The notes beneath the pieces are model-generated. The model was not told the origin of the DNA. It saw only the letters and a program-made list of their open reading frames with translations, and did no database searches. The translations under genes and the position numbers were made by a program. A stretch of 64,000 bases of DNA from Diprion similis (taxonomy: Eukaryota > Arthropoda > Insecta > Hymenoptera > Diprionidae). This document shows positions 11,843-25,804 of this stretch, in pieces (position 1 is the stretch's first letter; every line of letters starts with the position of its first letter). The stretch is taken from NCBI RefSeq assembly GCF_021155765.1, contig NC_060108.1, positions 17,509,025 through 17,573,024 of the forward strand. The letters run 5' to 3'.

Positions 11843-14469
11843 ACTTGGCTCAGGTTTTCTGAATAAGTTTTGACTAGGTGCATTGCAATAATGTTATGTG
11901 GATCATAACATTTATTTATATCGCTCAGCGACATGTCACAGGTATACCGTACAAAAGTACCAAGACTATCTGGACAATGATTAATTTTGCATAACCCCAA
12001 TTTAGTTTGTACAATGAACTCATTATGAAGAACCTTTGATCTTGATTATAACATAGATCTGTAACTCAATTATAATTTTACTATTGAAAACAAAATATTC
12101 GTATTATGATCTGATAATTTTAGATCTGTTTGCTGGTACAGTAAGTATTATTTTTGAAAACATTCAATTAAAATATCAAGTCATTGTGCTTCATCATTTG
12201 GTTTGTTTGGAATGCCTATCATACTACTGATTTTATTTTATCCTTGTAATTAATAGAAATCTCTTGAAACTGACAAGTTGTGTTTGAAGAAATAAAGATT
12301 GAATCAGCCACACTAGCTCGTAACACATTGTGTGATATTTTTTACAAAAATCAAGCATTCAACCATTTATTATTTATACATATTTTTAAAGCATGAAGAT
12401 GTTGATTTTTTAATTGTTGTTCACTTGCGCAAATCGAAATATTACAGCAATAATTAAAAAATACAAATTAGATAAGTACGGATTATTGATTCAGTGGGAA
12501 ATTTATCATATCCAATAGAAGTTGTATTTCCAATTTGCGAAATGAATTTAAAGTACTATACTAAGCAAATTCAGTTGATTTGAAAACTTCTACCCCTTTG
12601 AACAAATTATTTTTATTGCTGTACAATGAATGTTACAACAAATATTTATTGAAAATTCACATTATAAGTACCGACTGTATTCTCACGGTCACTGGGCATT
12701 GAGTTTTCATGTAATCTAAAGTTATAATTATTGTACAAAGCTGTGATCAATCCAAGCCTATATTTCTTGGAATTTCGCTTGAATATAACTCTAGCGGAAA
12801 GGTAGAACTAATCATGAATTACAAAATAAGTTTCATTTTGATCTATTGCGTGTATCGCGGCTTTAGTTCTTGCAAAGTGCATTATGTCAAAGCATGCAAG
12901 ATGTACCAAATGCCGACTTAGAAGCCTAGTTATCAAAAGCCAAAGATAAGGTGATCTTCAATAAATCCGATGTTGAGATAAGTATCTTGCCATATATAGG
13001 CTTGGATAACGAAATAGGATAATTCCTTTAGAATAGGGTATTCCTACTAGAAATATAAATAAGGATAAAGATACTGAGAACTTTAATTAGTAAGAATTGA
13101 AATCCTTACTACTACTTCATATTCAAAATAATGTATCAAATGTAAATTACATAAACAAGGATATATAAGTTGTTGATCTTAGGTAAAGTTGAAACGAAAT
13201 TAGTAGTTTATTCACTAGTCACTATTCTCCTAGTCTGTGATTAGCCAGCATTGAATATCGCTGGATGAATTTTCAATTTGACATTTTATAGACTGGCATA
13301 ATTTCACAAACCCTCTTAGCACTGTATTTGGGGGTGCATAGAAATTAATGAACATGGTCATTAAAAAAGACGATGAACTCAGCCACATGTAGATATATTC
13401 CTATACTACTGAAAATGAATGTAGGTGAATACTTTACCCAATTAGTCAGCAAACTGCTGATTATATTGATTAATTCTTATTTAAAAAAATATGTGTAAAG
13501 AATTAACAATTTCATTTGTCTGTTGCACCAGAAGTTGAATATTTGTAACACATTTCACGTTCTACGATTCCGTCACTTTTTTAATTTAAAGGCATTGCTT
13601 TCATAGCTGTTTACTGATTTGTTATACAGCAACATTTCACACAATCAAATTTTATCAGAGGCAAATTTAATATGACTATCAATTACAAACTGGGCACAAT
13701 TCTGCCCTGATATTTATTACCGATTCTTAAAATTTTCCTTGTGGTCACAGTTCACGCTTGATTACTATTCCCTCAATCTATGCCTGTAGAATAGTTGAAA
13801 CAATAGTCATCCACGTAGATATTGCAGAAAGTATAAAATGATATAGTTACACTTGATTGTGTCCTCTTCAATATTTCCACAAATGAAACACCAATTTTAC
13901 AACTGGATGGTTGAGGATTTCGATCTCAATTTAATCCATATAGAGGGTTGTAACAAAGATTATAAAAAATACACACGAAAAATCAACCAGCATGATTGTG
14001 GAATATCTTTTACTGATCCTAATTCGTGATGTAGTTGTTACCAAATATACATATTACCTACTTTGGGTAATTGTGGTACTGAATATATGTAGGTAGGATA
14101 CTGTTACATGCAGGAATAGCGGAATTCATTCTTTCATTCAAGATAAAATGATTTATTTACAAATATGATCATACATTCGCTTCAAAAGTTTTTTTTTTGT
14201 TTTTAATTTTTCAAATATATTTCACAAAATACCCTGATGAGTAACAGTTACCAATGGGACATCATACTTTCAATGAATAAAAAATGAAAAGCCAAATTTG
14301 AAACTTTTGCACAGAATTATGGCAAAAAAATCTTTTCTCAAAATATGTTTAAAAAATCATTACAAGTTTGTAGTGCTAGAAAGACTAGGAATAATTATAA
14401 CTTACCAGGTATCACATAAATCTTCAATGACCATTGAAGTGATACCTAGGTGGTAAGTGAATATATCTC
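11843..14469. other. TMEM164 3' UTR, then intergenic sequence
   Basis: The TMEM164 3' UTR probably ends after the AATAAA at 12291. The remaining 2.1 kb is AT-rich sequence in which I see no gene, RNA or clear repeat. Confidence 0.6.
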
Positions 14470-14805
14470 AATGCCAAAATAACCGTCTCAGCCACCTACA
14501 ATATAATAACTAGTCACAAGAATATCAAATGACAAAATAACTCGAAACAAAATAAACACGGACGAAATAACATAAACGAAATAACCCATGACAAAAGAAA
14601 CAGGGACCAAATAACCCCACTGATCCCACACCATCAAACCATCAAACTGCATACGACGCAGATGGTGTTCCAACACCTCGAGATGTTTTTATCTACGGTT
14701 ATTTTGTCTGATGAAATTTTGTCCTCAGGAGGTTTTGTCTCATGATATTATCGTGGTAGATTATTATTGCAGGGGTTATTTTGTGAGATATTTTGTCACA
14801 GGATT
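14470..14805. repeat. Inverted array of a degenerate 15-bp ACAAAATAAC motif
   Basis: On the left half (about 14473-14617) variants of GACAAAATAAC recur on the plus strand every 14-17 bp or in multiples: CCAAAATAACC, GACAAAATAACT, AACAAAATAAAC, GACGAAATAACA, AACGAAATAACC, GACAAAAGAAAC, GACCAAATAACC. On the right half (about 14697-14803) the reverse complement recurs: GGTTATTTTGTC, GAAATTTTGTCC, GAGGTTTTGTCT, GGTTATTTTGTG, GATATTTTGTCA. The two arms face each other across about 80 bp of unrelated sequence. I do not recognise a named family. It may be a foldback element or the remains of a transposon end. Confidence 0.65.
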
Positions 14806-15798
14806 CAAATTTTGAGATATTATCACATATAACCGATACCTCTTCCTGTATCGTATCTGCCTATTTTTTTTCATTTATGAAACCACATTAAATTTGACGG
14901 TATTGAAGGCACTACTCGTTGCATTCCACAATTTTAAATGGAAAGACCAATCGGATTTAATGCATACTCTTGTGATTAGTTTGATTAATAAACTATTGTA
15001 AAACACTGAGTGCAAAGTTAACAAACAGTATTTGAAACACATCTTAACTAAAACCATCCGGACACTTATCAAAAGAAGTTTATTTCTCACAGTTGCAATA
15101 ATCACTATCTACACGATTCTGTACAAAAGTTTAGAAAAAATAATCCACGAATTCTATCTAGGGTAATTCTTAATAAATAGTAATAATTACTAATAAATAT
15201 GTACATTAGAACATTGTTTTGCTTATTACGACCGTCTCTCTCATTTCGTTAATTTTCAACTCACACATACACACTACCTGCATTAGCTTTTATAAAAATG
15301 TTGCTATTTATAATTATTAGAAGGTAGTCGGTCATAGCCTATGGAAATATACAATTTCTTAAAAAATAATTATTCTTACACTGTGGTACTTTAAGATAAC
15401 AAATTCACCAGAACTTTGATAGAATCAAGCTATAGTATACATCTCTGACTTAGTAGGTATTTTTAAAGCAGTATCGTTATTTTGCTAGCAATGAACTTCA
15501 GTACGATGTAATACATTATTCTCTCATAATTCTACTCTTTGAAATTCAATGTTGATATTTTTGCATGAATCAAAAGCTCACTTTGACAAGACCTTGAGCA
15601 TATTTAATTGTGTAGAGTCAATATAATTATTTTGTCAATAATGTATAGAACATAATCAGGCGCTGGGAATGTCTGCGCAATAGCAATTGTTATGATGCTT
15701 AACCATCAGCATTAATATTTAGAAGGGTAGTGGAATCATGTAAAAATACTAACTTGATTGGTAACTTAGTGAAATGCAACTTAACCAGATTCAAACTA
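14806..15798. other. Intergenic sequence
   Basis: AT-rich sequence between the inverted motif array and the MITE. The short minus-strand open frame at 14875-15105 shows no recognisable domain or splice context. I see nothing else. Confidence 0.5.
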
Positions 15799-16238
15799 CA
15801 GTAGAGCGTTCATTATCCGAACTAATTAGAATCTGCCATCATTCGGATAATCGAGTTTACGCATAACCAAAGATTGTGGAAACAAATTGCTAATTCGTTG
15901 AATGTAATAGAATATATACATAAAACATCAGATTCAATATCAGGACTTGCTTTTTCACAGCTCTACAGACAAGTAGAAACTGATACTGGAAAATCAAATG
16001 TGTGCAAGCTTCTGCCTGGCAGGCAAATGAGTGGTACTCCGTGCAAGTCTGTTGCACAATAATATATGTACCGACCTGTTATTTGAAAAACCGGATATTT
16101 TGAATAATCTTTATGATAACTGACGTTTCGGATTAACAGAGGCATCGCTCGGATGATTGCCGATTTGAATAAACCAAATCACCTTTCGGATAATTGACAT
16201 TTCGGATAACTGATGTGCGGAAAATGAATGCTCTACGC
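15799..16238. mobile_element. Non-autonomous pogo/Tigger-like MITE, 440 bp, TA target duplication
   Basis: The left end is TA|CAGTAGAGCGTTCATTATCC and the right end, read on the other strand, is TA|GCGTAGAGCATTCATTTTCC. The terminal inverted repeats therefore match at most positions over about 25 bp and are flanked by TA on both sides (15797-15798 and 16239-16240). Just inside are repeated CGGATAATNGA-like units, typical of pogo/Tigger termini (the ATCCG theme). There is no transposase reading frame, so the copy must be mobilised in trans or is dead. Ends were placed by eye. Confidence 0.8.
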
Positions 16239-16436
16239 TATGTACGCAATAGTTGCCAACGCTTCGAATTGTGATGCCCATTTCTTACACTTATCCATAA
16301 TTTATACGCGATTCTTTGGACTCGCCTTAGTGGAAGTTCTACTTAAACGTAGATATATTGTAACAGACTATCCTCGCGTGGCACGTGCTTGAGAGAGTGT
16401 TTGTTGAAAGTTTATTTCAAAAGCTTGCAAAAGGTG

Positions 16437-17747
16437 TTAGCCATCCAAAGGTGGTCCAAGATATACCATTGAAACTTCTGTATTACCATAAACAGCCGAT
16501 ACGGACGGGTATAATCTCTTGTCGGGTAATCCTGTCCAAAAATGTCCACTTTATTAGAAAACAAATGAATCTGCCAATGAAATATGCCAAAATTAAAATT
16601 ATTGGCAATCAAAATGATATACCTCTGAACGCTACACCTAGGAATTCATAGTTTTTTTCAAAGGACAGTGTGTTGTCATCGCAATCCAGTATAACTCTTA
16701 TTTTCTCACCAATCTGAAATTAGGGCTTTTAATAAATTGATGTATCATGTGCTAGAAAATCTGAATGTTCATTTCAATAAAAATATAACCGATCTCATAC
16801 CTAGCAAATTATTGTGTACAAATTTTTCACTCTGTAGGAAAGATTTCTCAGAAATCAGTACAAGTTGATAAATTTGTATTTTAATAAGTGGAAAAGTTTT
16901 TCTAGAAATCTTGCGGAGTACACGTTGCTGGAATTTTCTTTCTAATGAACATTTGGCAATTCAGTCATGTTGCACATTGAGTTTTTCAGAAATTCGGTGA
17001 TTGCAATTTGATGCAAAAGAATATGTAGCAGATTATCAGCTTACCTGATACTTTGGGGCGTTGTTAAGAAGAGGATAATTGCCTTGTGCATCCCCATTGT
17101 GTAACAAATGATTGTCGACAAGGTTCCATCCCCAAGAGTGTTCGTCGGAACCAAGTAAAGCTACATACCCTTGGCAGAGTAGAGATGCTTCTTTGGTTGC
17201 GATTCCTATCATAGCTACAGTTCCCAAAGGACCTTCCCAAATTACTTCCCACGCGTGACGTCCATGGCGAAACCCTATCTTACTCCGAGAGGCGTCTGTA
17301 CTTTGAGCGACTGGATTTCTGGAAATTGAAAATCGAGAGAATATTAAATTTCAAATGACGGGTATGTTGTATGTTGTATGCATTGAAGTCAACTAAATCA
17401 CAGCACGTGACAAAACGTTAAATATACCGATATTTCACGTACCTGTGCAAAGTGAAACCGTTTGGTTTGATGTAAATATTTCGGGAACAATCGTCAGGGT
17501 TCCAAGCATGGTAAAAAGCTCGTAATTTAGCTTTATAGGTGGGAACCGATGACAGCAAATCCGACTTGAGCGCTTCTTTAGCGAGTTTTCTAATACAGTG
17601 TAATCGCCATACATCGTTATTCTCATCGTTCAAAAATCTATACCAGTTCTTACAAACCAAGGAACAATTTCGCAAATCGTGCAATTTTAAGTAGGAAAAT
17701 ATCACTTCTAAAACATGATCAGGAACCCTTGACGCTATATCGTCCAT
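16437..17747 (-). CDS. Fsn: F-box/SPRY synaptic protein (FBXO45 orthologue), complete, 4 exons
   Basis: Fsn/FBXO45 is the substrate receptor that works with the giant ubiquitin ligase Highwire/PHR1 (with Skp1) to restrain synaptic growth through Wallenda/DLK. Exons on the minus strand: 17747-17443, 17318-17045, 16713-16623 and 16531-16437, giving 254 aa (Drosophila Fsn is about the same). The F-box is at residues about 4-50 ([20 protein letters not shown], then [12 protein letters not shown]). The SPRY/B30.2 domain covers about 80-250, with [51 protein letters not shown] and a terminal YLGPPLDG. I chose the ATG in AAAATGGACGAT. An in-frame ATG 30 bp upstream (17777) would add ten residues ([10 protein letters not shown]) and cannot be excluded. 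It is divergent from Dp, with a gap of 577 bp. Confidence 0.95.
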
Positions 17748-18324
17748 TTTGCCGGTCCTACGTGAACGACGGAACAAAATACAGGTGGAATAGACAGGAA
17801 ACGGAATCGGGAGGTCGTTCTGGAACTGTGATTCGCAGGTTCATGTAATTCACTGACATTTTGTGCGGTAGTGCCGAGTTCTCCAGCTACACATAACCGT
17901 ACACTCCATGATTGAAGTTTGCGATAGACGGGGAACAACGAGGAACGGAGTGAACCACGTGATCAACACTGGCCAATCAGCTGTTTAGCTTTGTGCTACC
18001 GCCAAGCTCGTCTCGGCTCTACGTGCACTAAAAAGCTGTATTTTACTGTCGCGTTGTTAATGTCGTGATAACAATTCAAAGAGAAGCTGTGTGTCGCGCA
18101 CGATAGCGCGGTTAGTTTATTTTAATAATACGCAATATTGTTGGTACTTGGTAACGGGGTTTTTACAATATTTGCTTCGCAAATAGTGCAATGCCGGAGT
18201 CGCCATTTTGGTGATACGTCGAGTCCGACCTAACTATTGCACTTATGATCTTTTTATTTTCACGTGAATTTCAGTACGCTTACGGGATCATATTTGATAC
18301 CCTCGGTATCCAGAAGCATCAGTG
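17748..18324. promoter_or_regulatory. Divergent promoter region between Fsn and Dp
   Basis: This gap separates the two start codons. It contains a CACGTG E-box at about 17955 (GAACCACGTGATC). It is GC-richer than the flanking introns and has no TATA box that I can identify. Transcription start sites are not visible. Confidence 0.5.
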
Positions 18325-21300
18325 ATGACCCAGCAAAATAAAACGATGAATTTCTTGATACACGACGCAAATGGTAAGTCGTCCAACTGGCGCGCCAACA
18401 ATCGGCATGCATGGCTCCAACGTCTCCGAATATTTCTTGTCGAATGAAGTATAAAACAATACCTCGTGCGATTAGCTGAGGAGCACATTTTCTAACCAAA
18501 TTTCACGGTTCTTATATTTCGCATGTCCATTTCTATTTGGAATCGTCAATATGATGGTAGGCTCCTTGATAAACTCAACCACGTAAAAACGTGCGCGTTT
18601 CACATTCAGTACCTGAATACTGCTAACGAAAAAATGCAATTTTTGGAATCTGTGATTGTAACCGATTCGTAAATTAATAATCTTGATCGGGATTACTGTC
18701 TAGGGATTTACAGAATATCCCAATTACTTTCATTTACTTATTGACGACTGGAACATCCGACTGCGCCGCTCTGAATTTCTTTACATTAAACTTATAATTT
18801 CACTCATTGACGCTGATCAATGCTCTGTTATTTTATTGATATACTTGTGGAATCCATGAAATATAAGCCGAGATATTTAGTACTTCTCGCTTAACTGTAA
18901 TTGGACCATTTATGTTGAGAAATAGCTTTTGGAAATTGAAGATTAATTCTAGACAATGTTGCTATTTGGTATTTCTATTTTACTCAAACTAGGCGTATTT
19001 TTTCCACACAGTAACGTATTTCAATAACTAGTCGTACATAGCATATCGTTCTTCTAGATCTCAATTAGGACTTAACTAATTCATTATTATTCTTCTTGGT
19101 ACCAAGGGCATTCCTTATTTCCTTTCAAGTTCAATTAGTTATATTTGCCTGTAAAATTTGTTTACTGCAGCAGCGTCGACTCTTAAACAACGAATGCATT
19201 TCAATGTGAAAGCTTCGATATTTCAGTGTTCCCCAGCGCTAAGCACTTGATACTACTAAAAAACCAATCTAACGAACATAGATTAGTTGACTAATTGAAG
19301 TTTTGGGTCATATAAAATTGCTATTTTGGGATGTTCTAGATAAAATAAATCCTTCTTACAGGCCAACCGCAAGTTATTAAAGTGGTTCCGAGCACGCCGA
19401 ATAAAGCACTGACTGGGCTTGTAAGCACCACAAATCCCGGGAGTCTGAAAGTATTCAAGACACCTGGTCAAGATACCCAAGTAAATATTATTTGAAATAT
19501 ATAATGAGACTCGCAACATTTGTATGAATCTTTTAATATTTACCACATACTCAAAAATTTCTTTACCAATATTCGACAGGTTTGCATACTCATTTTAATT
19601 ATGTTCTACAATGAGCATTGTCCATAATATTCTATACTACCATCTTAAATATTTTTTATAGTTCCCATTTGTATGTTTATCAGCCATGGTTCATTAAGCT
19701 TTCCAAGACAACACTAGAGCCTATGTTCGTAAACCTATTCGCAACAGCTGATTATTATATCTTAACCCAATAGCCACAAGCAGGAGATCTGACAAAGAAA
19801 AATTCAAACCGTCACGACATATAATATTTTTGATGTGTGCTATCTTGTACATTTTGTGATTACGGAATTCAATAGATGATACACAAAATCAACCCCCCCG
19901 CCCAAATACCCCCTGCTTTTAGCTTTCGGCTCCTAGCTTTATCTTCGTATTTACAGAGTGCCCAGTGGTCAGTAAAATGCGTAGCAATTTGGCAAAATAT
20001 TGATTCATTCAATCATCGGGCACCCTGGGTTCATTATGATGATATTATAACTATTCCTGTTTGCATACTCAGGTCTTGTCCGGTGGGACACAAGTGCTGA
20101 GAACCATCAGTTTGCAAGGTTCTTCAACACCTGGTCAGCGTGAGTATCATAGATCCTTCCCTAGCTTCTTGCAGGACATATCGACGGGTCCTATGGAAAC
20201 AGAAGTATTTTGGCAGGCCGGATAGAATACATGTATTTCGCTGTGCAATCCAAAATGGACGTTACTCAAAAAATTCTACAACAAGACTATACAGAGCTCT
20301 ATACACAACTTGAAGCATCTTTTGAGATAGATCCATTCGGTATTGCCCAGCAAAATACGTCCCTGCTATCTGGCCTGTCAAAATACGTCTGTTTCCAGAG
20401 GACTCATTGATATATCTGTCTTCTCACTTATCAGAACATTTACATTCTCATGTTGTAACAAAATCTTTTTGCAATTAGGCTTAGTTACCATCCCTGTACA
20501 AAGTGCAAAAATGTCATCTGTAAAAGCTGGTGAATCGGTTGTGACAAAAACAATACAACTTACAACTGCTCGAATGGTAGGTTTCAGCATGATGAGTGTT
20601 GAGAAAATATGGATCAGGGGCTATTCAATAAACACATTTGCTTTTCTTGGGGGGTCCTGCATTATTTGATGGTAGTATAAAGCGCAGTGGTGGGGGTACA
20701 GAAGAATATAACATTTGGTTACTTGTAGGTAGATTTTTAATCATTCGCTACCCAGGATCAAGTTTTTCACATTGGCTCTATTAGTGTGATATTATCTTAT
20801 CATTTCTTCTTATTTTTAATTCTTATCACTTTGTCAAAACGGTTCTATTGAAATAGAAGTTCGCATTTTCAGTACCTGAAAGCCATTGAACCATTGAAAT
20901 TGAATATTGACCTGTCAAAAAATATGATTAGATGTCGTATAGCGTACGCGCAACAATAATTCTCTGCAAACAAGTGAGTTTGTTAGGTATTCAAGGGGAT
21001 TGGAGTAAACGAATCAATAAAAACAGTTGATGTATTTTTTGAATGATCCCTGATCAGTTTGATTCGAATTTGTGTTGTGATTTAATTTTTTTATTACAAT
21101 CTTTCCATTCAACAGAATGATTTTAAACAAGCTTTGGTATCTCAGCCCCAACAACAGGCCAGCAGTCAACAGCAGATTGTCAAAGATCAATCTGGAAAGA
21201 CATTCATCAGTCCCATTTTGGATCACAGTGGTTCGAGGAAACGACAGGATGTCGAGAGCAGCGATTTTACCCCAGAGTAGTGAGCTTAGACTATTCTTAA

Positions 21301-23109
21301 TAATAAGCTGAACCTTTTCCTGACTGGGTTTATCTCTGAATATTGAGTAATGCGAACGTTCGGATTTGAAATAAATAGCAAGATGGAAAATCATGAAACT
21401 ATTAATCGTCATGTACAATAAATGCACGAATCTTTCAAAAAGTACAAAACAAAAGACAGTTTAGAACGCACCTTTAAGTAAAACATGAATGAAAATGAAT
21501 GATTCCAATTTAAAATTTGCAAGTACATGGCACTGATATTACCTGGCTTATTCATCCTAAAGCAAAGACAACTTTTAAGCATAGGATACATATCAATGCA
21601 TGTTTTTGAAATCGGGAAAGGGTTCATCTGCAAGGTTAATAAATCTGAATTAAATTTACAGCAAACGAAGAAAAACAGAAAAAGTTGGAAAGGGGCTTCG
21701 CCATTTCTCCATGAAAGTTTGTGAAAAAGTGAAAAAGAAAGGTACGACCTCATACAATGAAGTTGCAGATGAATTAGTTGGCGAATTCACCAACCCTGCG
21801 CACATAAATTCGTTAACTGATCAGGTAAATAATTTTTATCTTAAATTAATTTTAAGTATATATTGAGTCTATATTAGGAACCTCGTTGTCTTTTTAGGCA
21901 AATCACTGATAGTGCTTGAAAGTTTGAATTTAGATATTAAAATATGTACGTGGAGAAATATCCTTCACTTCTCAATGAGTATAAAAATTTGTTTATTCAG
22001 TTTCAATTTTACTCAGGATTAATATCTCTTTTGCAGCAGTACGATCAGAAAAACATTAGGAGACGCGTATATGATGCATTGAATGTATTGATGGCAATGA
22101 ATATAATCTCCAAGGAGAAGAAGGAGATAAGATGGTTGGGTTTGCCTACAAATTCGTTGCAAGAGTGTTTGTCGTTAGAAAAAGATAAGAAAAAGAAAAT
22201 AGAGAGAATCAAAGCCAAAACTCAGCAGCTGCACTCGTTAATCTTGCAGCACATATCGTACAAAAATTTAGTCGAACGAAACCATAAAAACGAAAATTTC
22301 CACGGACCACCTAAGCCTAATTCTGCTATACAGTTGCCATTCATTATAGTTAATACCAGTAAGAAAACTGTTATTGATTGCAGTATTTCAAACGACAAGT
22401 AAGTATCCGTCTATATTTGTAACGTATTTTTTTTTTTTCAAACAAGACTAGTTCATGTTTTTAATTTACAGGAAAATTTTATTTACATATTTTACACATA
22501 TCCACGAATAATGCTTCTTATAATATTTGTATCCCTTTCAGAACCGAGTACCTGTTTAATTTTAATGATAAGTTTGAGATCCATGATGACATTGAAGTTC
22601 TGAAAAGAATGGGTTTAGCCTTTGGTAAATATTAATTTAATACTTTGTTTCGAATATTGACAAATCCGAACGAAAATCCCTATGAATGTACATTTGCTTC
22701 AGGTCTTGAGAAAGGAGAATGTACTGAAGATGATTTACGGAAAGCAAAAACTATGGTACCAAAGTCCCTTGAAAAATACGTTGAGCGTAAGTAGCTCTAG
22801 TTATACTCCATGTTATTTCAAGATAAAAGTGCTTCGGCATAAATCTAACGTTATTACCCAATATCCATAGAATTGGCTTCTGGGGATTTGGAAAGATTCA
22901 TTCCTGTTACAATTCCTGGACCGAGTACATCGATGGATGAACTGGAAATAAAATTAGAGGAATCTGGATCTCGACCACCTTCTTCTTCTCGTACCTCTTT
23001 TTCGGAGGATCCATTATCTCCACCTTCCCAGTTTTTCTCTGAGGAAGAAGATGAAGAAGAAGAAAGCGACCAGGACGAACAAGCCGACAGTGATCTCGAG
23101 GCTAACTAG
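18325..23109 (+). CDS. Dp: Transcription factor Dp (E2F dimerisation partner), complete, 10 exons
   Basis: Dp pairs with E2F to control S-phase and growth genes and belongs to the dREAM/MMB complex. Coding exons 18325-18373, 19362-19480, 20073-20139, 20479-20576, 21116-21279, 21662-21824, 22037-22398, 22542-22624, 22703-22786, 22871-23109 give 475 aa. The N-terminal half is Gln/Ser/Thr-rich. The DNA-binding winged helix begins in exon 6 ([30 protein letters not shown]) and continues into exon 7 with [20 protein letters not shown] (DEF box). The dimerisation region follows ([38 protein letters not shown]). The C-terminus is the usual acidic run of Asp/Glu (residues about 450-475). Exon 7 has a tandem acceptor (TTGCAGCAG, 22031-22039), so one Gln (CAG, 22037-22039) may be optional. 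Identity is certain. Confidence 0.96.
18374..19361 (+). other. Dp intron 1
   Basis: A 988-bp intron with GTAAGT donor and CTTACAG acceptor. The minus-strand open frame across 19283-19546 is a shadow of exon 2. I see no nested gene. Confidence 0.6.
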
Positions 23110-25235
23110 CATATCCATTCATCATCCTCTTAACATATTTGGTAACCACAAAATTGGGCTTGCGGTGTCGTTTGAATAACACAAACGTAAAATCATTTTT
23201 ATAGAAACTGAATTATTGCATCACTGGGTGCTTTGTATTATTATCGCGCCACGTTGCCGAAATCGTTGAATGCAACAGATTGATTATACAGTAATTGAAT
23301 TTTCATGCCTTCTCACTGAAATGGAGTCTCACACCTTACTTGGTTGGCTAATTTTTGCTGACGAAACGATCCAGAAAAATATCAAGGAATACATCTTAAA
23401 ATCGCCGAAACAATCTATTTTGGCTGTAGGAAGACTTCACACTTACATTCTTGTTTCAAAACAGCCAATATTAAATTTTATATTACTGAAAAGTATATTG
23501 TGTTGCAGGTTGAGAAGTGTAATGAACTAATAACTGTGAGTAGGGTCACTTTCTTTCTTTTATGGAATAGCATAAGGTTGATGATGCGTAAACGTCCGTA
23601 AATCGTATTTCATGCCACTTTGATTGTTATTGCTCGGATACGAAAGCGACGAGTTAGCTAACCGACGTGCACAGGGACTGAAATTCGGTGCTATTTTAAT
23701 CATGCGTCGTGTCGTGAATTTAGACACTTTAGAATGTATGTACTATAAATAACACAATTATAATCTTACATTAATATTATTACATGTATAAAATATATCT
23801 ATACCACTCATTTTCTTATGGCACGTTTATGATATCTGTGGTTCACAGCAGGACGCAATATAGCAAAGGAATACAGACAGAGGCCTGACTAATTTGAGGT
23901 GAATAAATTGTAAAATTATTACAAATGATTGATTACTGTATATTTTTTTTCTTCAGTTCAATTTTTGAGTACATCTTTATTATTTCTATGTAACTTTGCT
24001 ATTCCGGATATACAATGCCAAATTTTTGAGAGATATTCTTTCCGTTAGAAAAAATATTTATTTCACTTGATATGGAAAATTCATTGAACTTTGAAAGATT
24101 ATTTGTAGAAATGTATTTTATGCATACTGCTGTATCGATTTTGCGTATTTTATTAAATTGGTATTTTATCCAAAATAAGAATTTATGTTGCAGTTCTAGT
24201 AATACAAAGTAATCATTAGCTTATTAATTATCAATAATTAATATTCTTCAGTTTAGAAATTGTTATTCTTAACAGGATTAAGTGTGATACGATTATTTAG
24301 AAATAGGTATTTACTTAATTTCTCTTATTTCATAAATATTTCATCTTTTCGTTTCATTAATGAGCATCTTGTAAATGATTAACATGGCTCAGTGCGAGTT
24401 TTGTTTTTGGATCGAAACAAATATTTTTGAATAATATATAATAATTGCAACCTATGTTTAGGTTTGTAAATGATTTTAGAGGTCAGCTACCTACAAACAT
24501 GTGTTACTGATGGTAACTGATCTAACACTGAATAGGTACCATGAGGACAGGGTCTGTAAAGCAGAAACTTCGGTTATCTGCCAGAAAAGTGTCTTGTACA
24601 CGATAATTATTACAACATTTCATAAATAGCTGGATTAATTGAATGATTGTAAATAAATTTGGACCTTTCATTTATTTTAATTGGTCGTTATTAAATTATT
24701 ATATTGTTCATGCTATACTTAAGCTTGTCTGAATTTTTGCCATTATTTAGGCTAATACAAAATTTTTATTTTCAATTGATATATGAGGCACTATATTCTG
24801 GCTAGATGTAAATATTTTTCAATGCCACTTGAATAAATTAGTATCATTTTCAGTTAACTAAGTTCTTTCTATTATTGGCTACTTTTGGTTGTCATTTGTG
24901 GTCTATGTAGATAAATCTGCTCAGATTTTAACAGCATCCTGAAATCTGAGTTATACAGCAATTCGTGATGTTTAGTTTCATTATTAATTTATTTATACAG
25001 TTAATTTTATATTAAAAAAAACTCAGACTGGTATCTGGGAACTTCATAGTAATTCACACGAAAGTGAAATGAATGTCGAACAAAATTATTTTACAATGAA
25101 GAAACACATATTTTTATAAGAACAGTTTATTCAGTATTGTGAAGATTTCATTTTCTTCCACGAATTATCACGACAGTATTACTCGAACTTATCAAGTTGA
25201 AAAGAATTTAAGATCTTTGCTGAGCACAGTATTCA
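23110..25235. other. Dp 3' UTR and convergent gap to COPS9
   Basis: Very AT-rich sequence after the Dp stop, with several AATAAA-like signals (for example near 23902 and 24650), so the Dp 3' end cannot be fixed. COPS9 ends convergently at 25236. The 86-codon frame at 23270-23530 has no recognisable domain. I see no RNA gene. Confidence 0.5.

Positions 25236-25804
<569 letters not shown>

Noticed and set aside
20210-20410. Open frame inside a Dp intron
   Set aside because: The flanking Dp exons join in phase without it, and the peptide has no family resemblance.
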